NCBI RefSeq assembly: GCF_021991875.1
Contig: NZ_JAHLKR010000016.1
Location: 372,001 to 436,000, forward strand
Origin: Mycetohabitans sp. B8
GTDB taxonomy: Bacteria; Pseudomonadota; Gammaproteobacteria; Burkholderiales; Burkholderiaceae
Length of the DNA stretch: 64,000 nucleotides
Direction of reading: 5' to 3'
The notes under the pieces were generated by a model. That model searched no databases, was not told the origin of the DNA, and saw nothing but the letters and a program-made list of their open reading frames with translations. A program made the translations under genes and the position numbers. Of this stretch, positions 18,873 through 27,039 are shown in pieces. Numbering within the stretch: position 1 is the stretch's first letter; every line of letters begins with the position of its first letter.

Positions 18873-19139
18873 ACCGCAGGTCGATGCGGCACCGATGAAC
18901 ATGCGCCGCGAACCCGTTGGCCGTTGCACCGGGGACAACCCGCATACGCGCTAACCAAACGGCTCAGAGCAGTGCTGCTGAGCAACGGAAACTGCGCCTG
19001 CTCATTGACGAAGCAAGTTTGCAAGCCTTCACCGTGGCATCGGGTTGATCGAATCGGTCCATCGCCGTCGAGGGCACGCTTGTTGCGCATGAACCGATCG
19101 TCGGGGCCCATCGGGCCGCCGCGTTTCCGGGAGATCGGT

Positions 19140-19349
19140 ATGGTTACTTTATCCAAAGGCGACAAAGTCCAATGGCAAACTTCGCAGGGACGCACGGACG
19201 GCGTCGTCACCCGTAAGGTGACAGGTACCGCTAAGGCGGGCCGCCATATTGTCAAGGCGTCTGCGCGCGAGCCTCAGTACGAAGTCAAAAGCGCGCGTAC
19301 CGGCAAAACGGCAATCCACAAGGCGGATGCGCTGAAGAAAGTGAGCTAA
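19140..19349 (+). CDS. DUF2945 (hypervirulence-associated, TUDOR-like) small protein
   Basis: A 69-residue protein: MVTLSKGDKVQWQTSQGRTDGVVTRKVTG, then IVKASAREPQYEVKSARTGKTAIHKADALKKV. This is the complete DUF2945/HVA1 pattern: GDKVxWxxxxG near the start, a central beta region, and an ending AxHKxxALKK. It is a small, basic, SH3/Tudor-like beta domain. Its role is unknown; the name derives from a fungal homologue. It ends about 50 nt before the LexA-controlled promoter of the next gene and is probably a separate transcription unit. Confidence 0.85.
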   Translation: MVTLSKGDKVQWQTSQGRTDGVVTRKVTGTAKAGRHIVKASAREPQYEVKSARTGKTAIHKADALKKVS

Positions 19350-19400
19350 CGGCCCATGGCTACAGCGCCACGTGGCCCTGGCTGTGCGGTGACATCTGGG

Positions 19401-19428
19401 TTGCGAGCCGCGCGCCAGTGCGTATAAT
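19401..19428 (+). promoter_or_regulatory. Sigma70-type promoter of the radical SAM-udgX operon
   Basis: The -35 TTGCGA (19401-19406), a 16-bp spacer and a perfect -10 TATAAT (19423-19428). Transcription would start near 19435, leaving a leader of only about 24 nt before the ATG at 19459. No clear Shine-Dalgarno sequence is seen in that leader. The -10 overlaps a LexA-type palindrome. Confidence 0.7.
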
Positions 19429-19449
19429 ACTGTATATCCATACAGTATT
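19426..19449. promoter_or_regulatory. LexA (SOS) box overlapping the promoter -10
   Basis: A 24-bp perfect inverted repeat: AATACTGTAT, four bases ATCC, ATACAGTATT. Its core CTGTATATCCATACAG (19430-19445) fits the CTGT-N8-ACAG LexA consensus of gamma- and betaproteobacteria exactly. It overlaps the -10 hexamer, so bound LexA would block RNA polymerase. It precedes two DNA-repair-type genes, as expected for an SOS operon. Confidence 0.85.
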
Positions 19450-19458
19450 GCCATCGCG

Positions 19459-20670
19459 ATGGAATTGCTGAAGAAGCTCGAAATTTTGGCCGACGCGGCT
19501 AAATACGATGCGTCATGCGCCAGTAGCGGCGCGCCTGAACGAGATGCGCAAGCGCATGCTGGGCTTGGTGCCAGCGTAGGCGCTGGCATTTGTCATAGTT
19601 ATACGCCAGATGGCCGGTGTGTGTCGTTGCTGAAGATTTTGCTGACCAATTTCTGCCAGTACGATTGCCAGTATTGCGTGAACCGGCGCTCTAGCAATGT
19701 CCCGCGCGCGCGTTTTTTGCCGCAAGAGGTGGTCAATCTGACGATGGACTTCTACCGGCGCAATTACATCGACGGCCTATTCCTCAGTTCCGGCGTGATC
19801 CGCAGCGCCGACTACACGATGGAGCAATTGGTCCATGTGGCGCGGTCGCTGCGTGAAGAGCACCAATTTCGCGGTTATATTCATTTGAAGACGATCCCGG
19901 ACGCCGATCCACGGCTCATCTCGGAGGCTGGCCAATATGCCGACCGGCTTAGCGTGAACATCGAACTGCCGACCGAGCACGGCCTACAACGGCTGGCGCC
20001 CGAGAAGAACGCGTCGACAATCAAGCGCGCCATGGGAGCAATCCGTCTGGCTCGGGAACAAGCGCAGAGCGAGAAACAGGCGCCACTGAGCGCGCCGGCC
20101 GGGCAAAGCACGCAAATGATCGTGGGTGCCGATGATGCCAACGACCGCACCATTTTACGCACCGCCCAAACGCTGTACGGCGCCTACCAATTGAAACGCG
20201 TGTATTACTCCGCTTTCAGCCCGATCCCGGACAGCCCGTCCGCGCTCCCTTCGCAAGCTCCACCGCTTCTACGCGAACATCGGCTGTATCAAGCGGACTT
20301 CTTGTTGCGCGGTTATGGCTTCCGTGCCGAGGAACTGTTTCAAAACGACGGCGACCTGCCGTTGGATATCAATCCAAAGCTGGCTTGGGCGTTGGCGCAC
20401 CGCGAATCGTTTCCAGTCGATTTGAATCGCGCGCCACCATGGATGCTCGCCCGCGTACCGGGCATTGGCGTACGCAATGCAAAGCGGCTGGCGCAGTTGC
20501 GTCGCGTGCGCGCGATCCGCTATCACGATTTGATTCGTCTGCGTTGCGTGATGGATCAGGTCAGATCGTTTATCGTGGTGCAGGACTACAGACCCGCACG
20601 AGTCGATATGCCATCGGAACAGCTGCGGCACACACTGTCGCGCGCCCCCGTGCAATTGGCATTGCTATGA
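19459..20670 (+). CDS. Putative DNA modification/repair radical SAM protein (UDG-linked)
   Basis: A 403-residue radical SAM enzyme. The [4Fe-4S] ligands are in LLTNFCQYDCQYCVNRRSSN (CxxxCxxC, residues about 62-69). FLSSGVIRSADYTMEQL and HLKTIPDADPRLI follow in the barrel, and the C-terminal part contains a helix-hairpin-helix-like segment (ARVPGIGVRNAKRLAQLRRV) that could bind DNA. It belongs to the group annotated as UDG-associated radical SAM proteins, always next to a UDG-domain gene; the reaction is not established. Its stop overlaps the start of udgX (ATGA at 20667-20670), so the pair is translationally coupled. It is probably SOS-induced through the LexA box 10 nt upstream of its start. 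Confidence 0.88.
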   Translation: MELLKKLEILADAAKYDASCASSGAPERDAQAHAGLGASVGAGICHSYTPDGRCVSLLKILLTNFCQYDCQYCVNRRSSNVPRARFLPQEVVNLTMDFYRRNYIDGLFLSSGVIRSADYTMEQLVHVARSLREEHQFRGYIHLKTIPDADPRLISEAGQYADRLSVNIELPTEHGLQRLAPEKNASTIKRAMGAIRLAREQAQSEKQAPLSAPAGQSTQMIVGADDANDRTILRTAQTLYGAYQLKRVYYSAFSPIPDSPSALPSQAPPLLREHRLYQADFLLRGYGFRAEELFQNDGDLPLDINPKLAWALAHRESFPVDLNRAPPWMLARVPGIGVRNAKRLAQLRRVRAIRYHDLIRLRCVMDQVRSFIVVQDYRPARVDMPSEQLRHTLSRAPVQLALL

Positions 20671-22169
20671 GCGGCGCGTGCCCGTCCACGCTGCTAGTCA
20701 ACGGCGGCTACGCCAGCTGGCGATCTCAGGCGTTGCGCGCGCTTGTGGCGGGTTGGCCCCCAGAGGCCGTGACATGGGTTGAACACGGTTCGGTAACCAG
20801 CGTCACCACGGCACAAATGCCGCTGGACTATCCGACAGCCGCACCGGCCGTATGCGACGATCGGACGCGGGGATTGGGTGCGGACAACGGCAGCGCCGGC
20901 TTGCGCGTAAGCATCTCGAGCGCGTTGGCGTCGCTGCTGCAAGACGCCGCGCTGTATCGTTCACCGCAACGTTGGGCACTTTTGTACCGGGTCCTATGGC
21001 GATGGTGGCATGGCGATCGGGCGGTGGCGTCAGCGGCCGACGAAGACGGTGCACGGCTGCACGCGATGGCCAAGTCCGTGCGGCGTGCCAAACACGACAT
21101 GATCGCGTACGTGCGCTTTCATCGACGTGACGGCGCTGGCATACCGGAATACCTGGCCTGGTACGAGCCCGATCACGATGTGTTAGCGTACGCGGCAGAG
21201 CATTTTGCGCGTCGCATGGGAACGTCGTCCTGGTGGATCGGCACGCCACAGGGCGCGGCGCTGTGGAATGGCGCGACGCTACAGTTGTCGGCCGTATCTG
21301 GCGATGCGGCGACAATACGGGCCGGTGCCGCTGTTGACGAAGTCGAGTCGCTGTGGCTCGCCTATTACAAGAGCACTTTCAATCCGGCGCGGCTGAACGA
21401 AACGGCGCTGCACCAGCATATGCCAGTGCGCTTTTGGAAGCATTTACCCGAGGGGCCGTTGATACCGGCAATGATCGCCGACGCGCGAAGTGGCGCGCGC
21501 CGTGTCGCACAGGCCGAAGCAGTGCGCGCGATGACAGGCAAGCAGGTCGCCGTGGACGCGCGGCGCGCGCGGCCATTACGGCCGGTCCCGTCTTCGCTCG
21601 ACGAATGCCGTCGCTGCGGCTTGTGGCGCAGTGCCACGCAGGCAGTGCCAGGCCACGGTCCGGAAACCGCCCGGATGATGTTGATCGGCGAACAACCGGG
21701 CGATCACGAGGATTTGGCCGGCCGCGCGTTCGTGGGCCCCGCCGGTCAGATACTGGACGAGGCGCTGCACCGCGCCGGTGTGCCGCGCCACACGGTCTTC
21801 CTGACCAACGCGGTCAAGCACTTCAAATGGATTGCGCGCGGCAAGCGACGCATGCACAAAACGCCCGCGCAACGCGAGGTTCACGCTTGTGCTCATTGGC
21901 TAGAGCAGGAACTGGCGCGTGTGCGGCCGGCCGTCATCGTCACGCTGGGGGCCACGGCGCTCTGCGCGGTCCTGCGCCGCAACGTCAACCTGCGGGACTA
22001 CCTGCACGCGCCTGTGCGACTCGGTGACGCGTGGTTGGTCGCCACGTGGCACCCGTCCTATGCGCTGCGGGTAGGCGACGCTGCGGCGCGGGAAGACATC
22101 GTTGCGGCAATGGAAAAAGCCATCGCGTGCGCACAGCAGTTGGCCACGGCGGCTGTTGACACGCATTGA
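20667..22169 (+). CDS. udgX: UdgX-type uracil-DNA glycosylase fused to an N-terminal DUF4130 domain
   Basis: A 500-residue two-domain protein. The N-terminal half (about 1-270) matches the DUF4130 'probable DNA metabolism' domain linked to this radical SAM group (DMIAYVRFHRRDG, ARRMGTSSWWIGTPQGAALWNG, YKSTFNPARLNETAL). The C-terminal half (about 305-495) is a family-4-like UDG fold: CRRCGLWRSATQAVPGHG (Cys pair for an Fe-S cluster), MLIGEQPGDHEDLAGRAFVG, AGVPRHTVFLTNAVKHFKW, and ATWHPSYALR. The GKRRMHKTP loop matches the KRRxH loop of UdgX, in which the His forms a covalent bond with the uracil-derived abasic site. The ATG at 20667 overlaps the upstream stop; a longer frame reaching into the radical SAM gene is not real. 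Confidence 0.9.
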   Translation: MSGACPSTLLVNGGYASWRSQALRALVAGWPPEAVTWVEHGSVTSVTTAQMPLDYPTAAPAVCDDRTRGLGADNGSAGLRVSISSALASLLQDAALYRSPQRWALLYRVLWRWWHGDRAVASAADEDGARLHAMAKSVRRAKHDMIAYVRFHRRDGAGIPEYLAWYEPDHDVLAYAAEHFARRMGTSSWWIGTPQGAALWNGATLQLSAVSGDAATIRAGAAVDEVESLWLAYYKSTFNPARLNETALHQHMPVRFWKHLPEGPLIPAMIADARSGARRVAQAEAVRAMTGKQVAVDARRARPLRPVPSSLDECRRCGLWRSATQAVPGHGPETARMMLIGEQPGDHEDLAGRAFVGPAGQILDEALHRAGVPRHTVFLTNAVKHFKWIARGKRRMHKTPAQREVHACAHWLEQELARVRPAVIVTLGATALCAVLRRNVNLRDYLHAPVRLGDAWLVATWHPSYALRVGDAAAREDIVAAMEKAIACAQQLATAAVDTH

Positions 22170-22218
22170 CGCGGGATGCGTGCTAGACGGCTGCCGCGTC
22201 AGGGGGCACCCGGCACGC

Positions 22219-23742
22219 TCACGTCACCTCTGCGCGTTCGATCTCCCGTAACAATTCATCCAGCCGAGCCGGCTTGACTAAATGCAGATTGAATCCAGCA
22301 TCGGATGCGGCCTGCTTGTCGCTCTGCTGCCCATAACCAGTCAATGCGATCAGCAGCGCGCGTGCGGTCCGCGGTTGCGCACGCAGCGCTTTGGCCACCT
22401 GATAGCCATTTGCATGCGGCAACCCAATATCCAGTATCGCCACTTGGGGTTCGAACGTTTGCGCCATTTCGATTGCCGACACGCCGTCGTGCGCGACCCG
22501 CACGGTATGGCCCGACAACTCCAGCAACACTTGCAGAGACATCGCCGCATCGGTATTGTCGTCGGCGATCAGCACCCGTCGCTGGTTTGCAGCAGCGTAA
22601 GCGGCGGACTCACGCGACGCCTTGTCGGCGCACTCGCGCTGCGCCACGTCGGCCAGCGGCAACCGAATCACAAAGCGCGAGCCCCGTCCGGGCCCGTCCG
22701 AATACGCAGTCGCCGATCCGCCGTGCAACTCCGCAAGCTCGCGCACCAACGCCAGTCCGATGCCCAGGCCCCCGCCCGCCTGTTCCATCGATTTGCGCGA
22801 CTGCATAAACGGGTCAAACACAGACGGTAGTTCCTCCGACGATATGCCGATGCCGTTGTCCTGCACACAAACGGCAACATCGGTGTCGCCAAGATCAAGC
22901 CGAAGCTCGATCCGGCCACCATCGGGTGTGTACTTTGCCGCGTTCGACAGCAGGTTGCCGATGATTTGTGCGATGCGGATGCCGTCACCGACGACCGGGC
23001 ACGCTGTAGTCGGCATGGTCACCGACAACGTGTGTCCCTTGCTGTCGAGCAACGGCTTACTCGTTTCGATCGCCGTCTCGACGACGGCCTTCAAGTCCAG
23101 CGCAGCGATTTGCAGCACGATCTTTCCGTACGAAATGCGGGACACGTCCAGCAGATCGTCAACCAGCCGCCCCAAATGCGCCAGCTGGCGACTGGCGATC
23201 AGTCGGGCATCCGCACGCATTGCCTCGGTTGCTCCGTACTTGGGATCGAGCAATTCGATTGCATTGCGAAGTGGTGCGAGAGGGTTGCGCAATTCGTGTG
23301 CAAGCGTCGCGAGGAACCGGTCTTTACGCCGGTCCGTCTCCCGAAGCGCTTTCTCGGCCGCATGTAGCCGCAGCAATGCCCGTACGTTGGCGACCAGCTC
23401 AGCTGCATCGACCGGTTCGGTCAAGTAGCTGTCCGCACCGCCGTCTAGCGCGAGAATCTTGTCATGCGGCTGCACAGCAGCCGCTGACGTTTGTAGCACA
23501 AGCGTCGAACTCGTTGCCGCGTCCTGCTTGATCAGTTTGCACACCTCGATGCCACTGATGTCCGGCAGTCTCACGTCGAGCAACACAAGCGCCGGCTCGC
23601 GCTCACGCACGGCCTGCAGCGCGTCATATCCGGTTGACGCGTTGATCACCGCAAATCCCGCGTGGCTTAGAATGCGCGACTTCACATAGCGAGCGCCCTC
23701 ATTGTCATCGACATTGAGGATCAGTGTCGCTGCAGTGCTCAT
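22219..23742 (-). CDS. Hybrid histidine kinase: receiver-HisKA-HATPase-receiver (stressosome output)
   Basis: A 507-residue cytosolic signalling protein, last gene of the stressosome operon. REC1 (about 5-120) has NVDDNEGARYVK and LVLLDVRLPDISG; its usual Lys is replaced by Glu (SYLTEPVDAAEL). HisKA has the phospho-accepting His in FLATLAHELRNPLAPLRNAIEL. The HATPase shows NLLSNAAKYTPDG, VQDNGIGISSEELPSVFDPF and GGLGIGLALVRELAELHGG. REC2 (about 390-505) has VLIADDNTDAA, VAILDIGLPHANG and HLVKPARLDELL. There is no DNA-binding or diguanylate-cyclase domain, so output must pass to another protein. It overlaps the upstream kinase by 4 nt (ATGA). Confidence 0.88.
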   Translation of the reverse strand: MSTAATLILNVDDNEGARYVKSRILSHAGFAVINASTGYDALQAVREREPALVLLDVRLPDISGIEVCKLIKQDAATSSTLVLQTSAAAVQPHDKILALDGGADSYLTEPVDAAELVANVRALLRLHAAEKALRETDRRKDRFLATLAHELRNPLAPLRNAIELLDPKYGATEAMRADARLIASRQLAHLGRLVDDLLDVSRISYGKIVLQIAALDLKAVVETAIETSKPLLDSKGHTLSVTMPTTACPVVGDGIRIAQIIGNLLSNAAKYTPDGGRIELRLDLGDTDVAVCVQDNGIGISSEELPSVFDPFMQSRKSMEQAGGGLGIGLALVRELAELHGGSATAYSDGPGRGSRFVIRLPLADVAQRECADKASRESAAYAAANQRRVLIADDNTDAAMSLQVLLELSGHTVRVAHDGVSAIEMAQTFEPQVAILDIGLPHANGYQVAKALRAQPRTARALLIALTGYGQQSDKQAASDAGFNLHLVKPARLDELLREIERAEVT

Positions 23743-25157
23743 GCTGCTTGCCCTCCGCTACTTCCATGCATGTGCATCGTCCCGGCCGCGGCATGCGGCG
23801 CTTCCCCCGCTTGTACCAGACAGACTGGCACGGTGACGTAAAACGTCGAGCCCGCACCCAGTTCGCTGCATACGCGCACGTCGCCGCCAAGCAACATGGC
23901 CAGCTTGCGACACAGCGGCAAACCGAGTCCCGTTCCCTTTGTACGTTGTTGGAGACGATTCTGCACCTGGCTGAACTCTTCGAAGATGATCTGGTGATGC
24001 TCCGGCGCAATACCAATGCCGGTATCTGAAACGAAGAACGTGACGCGATCGCCGTCTGGCTCCATTCGCGCGCCGACCTCGATTCGGCCATGCTCCGTGT
24101 ATTTGAGCGCGTTCGATACAAAGTTGCGCAATATTTGCGTGAGCTTAGGTTCATCGGTATACAGCTTGGGCAAACCCGCCACCGACGCAAATTCGAGCTG
24201 CACGTGCGGTGTGTTGAGCAGCGGCGCCAACATCGCGCGAAGTGCCGCAAACAGACCCGCGGCGTCGAACCATACGGGTACCACATCGGTCTTGCCCGCT
24301 TCAATCTTGGCCAGATCGAGCAAATCGTTGACCATCTCGGCAAGATGCTCCGCCGCACTGAGGATCAAGGTAACTTGCCGCTCCTGTTCGCCCGTCAAGT
24401 CGCCATCAAGCCGGTTCAGCAGCAACTTCGCCAACGCTCGAATCGAACTGAGCGGCGTGCGAAGCTCATGGCTCATATTTGACAAAAACCGTGTCTTCAT
24501 CGCGTCTGCACGACGCAGTTCCTCCGCACGCTCGTCCAGTTCCCCATAAAGCGCGACCACGCCGCGGTTGGTTGCTTCCAACTCCTGCGTCAAGCGCAGC
24601 AGGTCCTGCTGGCGTTGCCCAAACTCGGCAAGCGTGCTCACCAGTTCGCGGTTCAGTTGTCGCAGTTCATCAAAGGCCTCGGTTTGCGCAACCGCTGGGG
24701 CAAGCTCATGCATTAGCTGGCTCGCGACATCGACAGATACGGCAGCGCGATCGGCGGGCAGTGAATCGACCATGGTCACGAGTGTGCCGTCGCCATCACG
24801 CGACTGAATCGAAAAATGGCCGATCAGGCATCGCGCACCGGCAACGCCAGTGCGCATGCCCGCCTGCGCGCCGCCGATGCCTTCCAGCACAGCTTGCAGG
24901 TCGCGGATGCCCGGCCCCCAGTCGCGCACCTCGATGCGCAGCGCGTGCGGGTGCGTCGTATCGTCGATGACGAACGTCACTTCCCCGCCGCCCGCATAAT
25001 CGAGTGCATTGCAGCTGATCTCCAGCACCGCGCTTGCTATGCGGGCCTGATCCAATGGCGATAAGCCCAGCGCCGCCGCCAGTTCGCGCGCGCGTCGGCG
25101 TGCGACGATGGCATCTTGCTCACACTCGAGCCGGATTGGTAGCAAACGCATCGTCAT
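23739..25157 (-). CDS. Histidine kinase with an extra N-terminal RsbT-like ATPase domain
   Basis: A 472-residue soluble protein. The N-terminal part (about 1-135) is an anti-sigma/RsbT-type HATPase: ASAVLEISCNALDYAGGGEV, then IEVRDWGPGIRDLQAVLEG. A predicted coiled coil (TLAEFGQRQQDLLRLTQELE) follows. The HisKA box is FLSNMSHELRTPLSSIRALAKLL and the second HATPase has NFVSNALKYTEHG, VSDTGIGIAPEHHQIIFEEF and KGTGLGLPLCRKLAMLLGG. No transmembrane segment is present, so input probably comes from the RsbRST proteins through the first ATPase domain; this is inference. It overlaps the upstream phosphatase gene by 38 nt and the downstream hybrid kinase by 4 nt. Confidence 0.88.
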   Translation of the reverse strand: MTMRLLPIRLECEQDAIVARRRARELAAALGLSPLDQARIASAVLEISCNALDYAGGGEVTFVIDDTTHPHALRIEVRDWGPGIRDLQAVLEGIGGAQAGMRTGVAGARCLIGHFSIQSRDGDGTLVTMVDSLPADRAAVSVDVASQLMHELAPAVAQTEAFDELRQLNRELVSTLAEFGQRQQDLLRLTQELEATNRGVVALYGELDERAEELRRADAMKTRFLSNMSHELRTPLSSIRALAKLLLNRLDGDLTGEQERQVTLILSAAEHLAEMVNDLLDLAKIEAGKTDVVPVWFDAAGLFAALRAMLAPLLNTPHVQLEFASVAGLPKLYTDEPKLTQILRNFVSNALKYTEHGRIEVGARMEPDGDRVTFFVSDTGIGIAPEHHQIIFEEFSQVQNRLQQRTKGTGLGLPLCRKLAMLLGGDVRVCSELGAGSTFYVTVPVCLVQAGEAPHAAAGTMHMHGSSGGQAA

Positions 25158-26244
25158 GACTCAACTGTGCTTGCGTGCGGGCCTTCACGACCACGACCGT
25201 CGCGTCGTCGCGCCGACGCGAAAAATCACGATAAAGCACTGCGGCAATGATCGCTGCCGGTTGCCGGGAGAGTCCCGGATAATCGGACAAGTCCCACCGG
25301 GTGCCCACGCCGTCCGAATGCAATACGAGCATCGCGTCGGCGTTCCACGCCATTTCGAACTCCTGCGTACCACGCATCGTATGCCCAACGATGCCGTTGC
25401 GCGATATCAATGGGTAGCGCTCGCGCGGCGCACCAGCACGGTCGCCGGCATGGTGCTGAGGATGCCCGGTGCCGTGCGCAACCGCCGAAATGTTTCCCGT
25501 GCCGCAAAACGTCACGCACGCATTCACCCAATCCACGCGTACGAGTGCAATTGCAGCACCGCGTGTACATTGCAGCGCCGCGTCGGCCTGCTCCATCAGC
25601 CTGGCCGGCGAAATACCGGCGCCGCGCTGCACAACTTCCACGACCCCGTACGCCGCTACATGCGCGTCGGCACCATGCCCAAGGCCATCGGCCAACGCGA
25701 GCGTCATGCCGCGCGGATCGAATTGTGCGTGCCAGGCATCGCCGCACACCTGTTGTCCGGGACAGGGTACGCAAACGCCGCCGATCTGCAGCCCAGACAG
25801 CGTGGCATGTGCGGGTGGCTTGCGGGCCTCGCACAGCAACACCCGCACCACCGTACCCACGCCCGGTTGCGAATATAAAGCGAATTGATCAGCCAGCCGA
25901 CGAATCGCACCCAGGCCAGTGCCGGCCGTGCCAGCCGTGGAATGACCATCCATGAGTGCGGCCCGCACATCGTGCATTCCAGGGCCGCGGTCCATCGCAA
26001 TTAACTCGACTGCCCCGTCTAGTGGCCGCATCAGCACTTCGCCGTGCCGCGCGTGTTTCAAGATGTTCGTCGTGGCCTCGGTGGTCACGATCGCCAAGCG
26101 GCCGGCATCCACCTCTGCGAAGCCGGCCTTGCGCGCCGCTTCAGCGGATGTGCGGCGCGCAAATGCGACCGCGCTCGCATCCGCGATCTCCAGCGAACAG
26201 TGAGCGCCACCGCTTGGCAACGCCGCACCTAGCGTGTTTTCCAT
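25120..26244 (-). CDS. RsbX-like PP2C phosphatase fused to an N-terminal RsbT/RsbW-type ATPase domain
   Basis: A 374-residue two-domain protein. Residues about 20-140 are an HATPase anti-sigma-type domain (IVTTEATTNILKHARHGEVL, AMDRGPGMHDVRAALMDG, GTAGTGLGAIRRLADQF). Residues about 150-350 are a SpoIIE/PP2C phosphatase (GGVCVPCPGQQVCGDAWHAQ, MTLALADGLGHGADAHVAA, LVLHSDGVGTRWDLSDYPGL, DDATVVVVKA, which carry the metal-binding Asp and Gly-Asp positions). In stressosomes, RsbX dephosphorylates RsbR and RsbS to reset the complex. The frame overlaps rsbT upstream by 16 nt and the next kinase by 38 nt. The extra ATPase domain is unlike Bacillus RsbX, which is a phosphatase only. Confidence 0.85.
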   Translation of the reverse strand: MENTLGAALPSGGAHCSLEIADASAVAFARRTSAEAARKAGFAEVDAGRLAIVTTEATTNILKHARHGEVLMRPLDGAVELIAMDRGPGMHDVRAALMDGHSTAGTAGTGLGAIRRLADQFALYSQPGVGTVVRVLLCEARKPPAHATLSGLQIGGVCVPCPGQQVCGDAWHAQFDPRGMTLALADGLGHGADAHVAAYGVVEVVQRGAGISPARLMEQADAALQCTRGAAIALVRVDWVNACVTFCGTGNISAVAHGTGHPQHHAGDRAGAPRERYPLISRNGIVGHTMRGTQEFEMAWNADAMLVLHSDGVGTRWDLSDYPGLSRQPAAIIAAVLYRDFSRRRDDATVVVVKARTQAQLSHDDAFATNPARV

Positions 26245-26672
26245 TTTGTGATCACCACCGTCGTACCGTTTCCGAGCTGCGATTCGATCGTGAATTCGTC
26301 ACATAGGCGACGCGAGCCCCCCAGCCCCAGACCGAGCCCTGTTCCGGTACTGAAGCCATCCCCCAGCGCCCGCTCAACGTCCGCGATACCTGGACCAGCG
26401 TCGGTGAACGTCAGCCGCAGGCCGACACGCGCGCCATTGACCACTACGTGCAGCTGAGCCGTACCGCCGCCGCCATGCTGTAGCGTGTTACGAGCCAATT
26501 CACTGGCTGCAGTCACGAACTTGGTCTGGTCGATCAACGAGAAACCATGCGCGATGGCCTGGTCGCGCACCACCTGCCGCAGCCGGACGATTTCCTCGTC
26601 TGAGCGCAGGCTTAATTCAGCCACCCGCTGCGGCGTCACGTCGTTGACACCGATCATCGATACGTTTGGCAT
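26229..26672 (-). CDS. rsbT: Stressosome switch kinase RsbT
   Basis: RsbT is a GHKL-type serine/threonine kinase held by the RsbR-RsbS complex; on stress it phosphorylates them and is released to activate a partner. The 147-residue protein has the family layout: a short lead, then VRDQAIAHGFSLIDQTKFVT, AASELARNTLQHGGGGTAQL (N-box), LTFTDAGPGIADVERALGDG (G1) and GTGLGLGLGGSRRLCDEFTI (G2). It lies 1 nt downstream of rsbS and its 3' end overlaps the phosphatase gene by 16 nt. There is no rsbU or sigma-factor gene nearby, so its target is likely one of the downstream kinase proteins. Confidence 0.92.
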   Translation of the reverse strand: MPNVSMIGVNDVTPQRVAELSLRSDEEIVRLRQVVRDQAIAHGFSLIDQTKFVTAASELARNTLQHGGGGTAQLHVVVNGARVGLRLTFTDAGPGIADVERALGDGFSTGTGLGLGLGGSRRLCDEFTIESQLGNGTTVVITKWKTR

Positions 26673-26673
26673 G

Positions 26674-27033
26674 TCAACGCCGACGCTGCTGGAGCAGCGC
26701 CATGCCCTTTTCGATGTTCAGCGCCGTACGCACACCATTGAGCGTGAGCCCCAACTCGACCAGCGTAATCGCAACGGACGGCTGCATGCCCACTACGACC
26801 GTCTGCGCATCGAGCACGGTCGCCATTGCCGCGGTATGACTGATCATCCGACCAATAAAGGAGTCCACGACATCGAGTGCGGAGATGTCGATCAGCACGC
26901 CTTTAGCACCGTCCTTGACAATGCGGTCGGTCAAATCATCCTGCAGCGACAGAGCGAGACGATCGTGCATATCGACCTGAATGGTGACAATCAGGTAATC
27001 GCCCAAGCGCAGAATCGGAATCCGGTCCATCAT
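26674..27033 (-). CDS. rsbS: Stressosome scaffold STAS protein RsbS
   Basis: A 119-residue single STAS-domain protein: IPILRLGDYLIVTIQVDMHDRLALSLQDDL, GVLIDISALDVVDSFIGRMI, and VVVGMQPSVAITLVELGL. The Ser in DVVDSFIGR corresponds to the residue phosphorylated by RsbT in Bacillus RsbS. RsbS co-assembles with RsbR into the pseudo-icosahedral stressosome core and binds RsbT. Two ATG codons are adjacent (27033, 27030). It starts 6 nt after rsbR and ends 1 nt before rsbT. Confidence 0.92.
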   Translation of the reverse strand: MMDRIPILRLGDYLIVTIQVDMHDRLALSLQDDLTDRIVKDGAKGVLIDISALDVVDSFIGRMISHTAAMATVLDAQTVVVGMQPSVAITLVELGLTLNGVRTALNIEKGMALLQQRRR

Positions 27034-27039
27034 CTGACC

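Noticed and set aside
20385-22169. A longer UdgX protein starting inside the radical SAM gene
   Set aside because: The extra N-terminus is an Arg-rich shadow of the radical SAM C-terminus; ATG 20667 overlaps the upstream stop in the usual ATGA arrangement.
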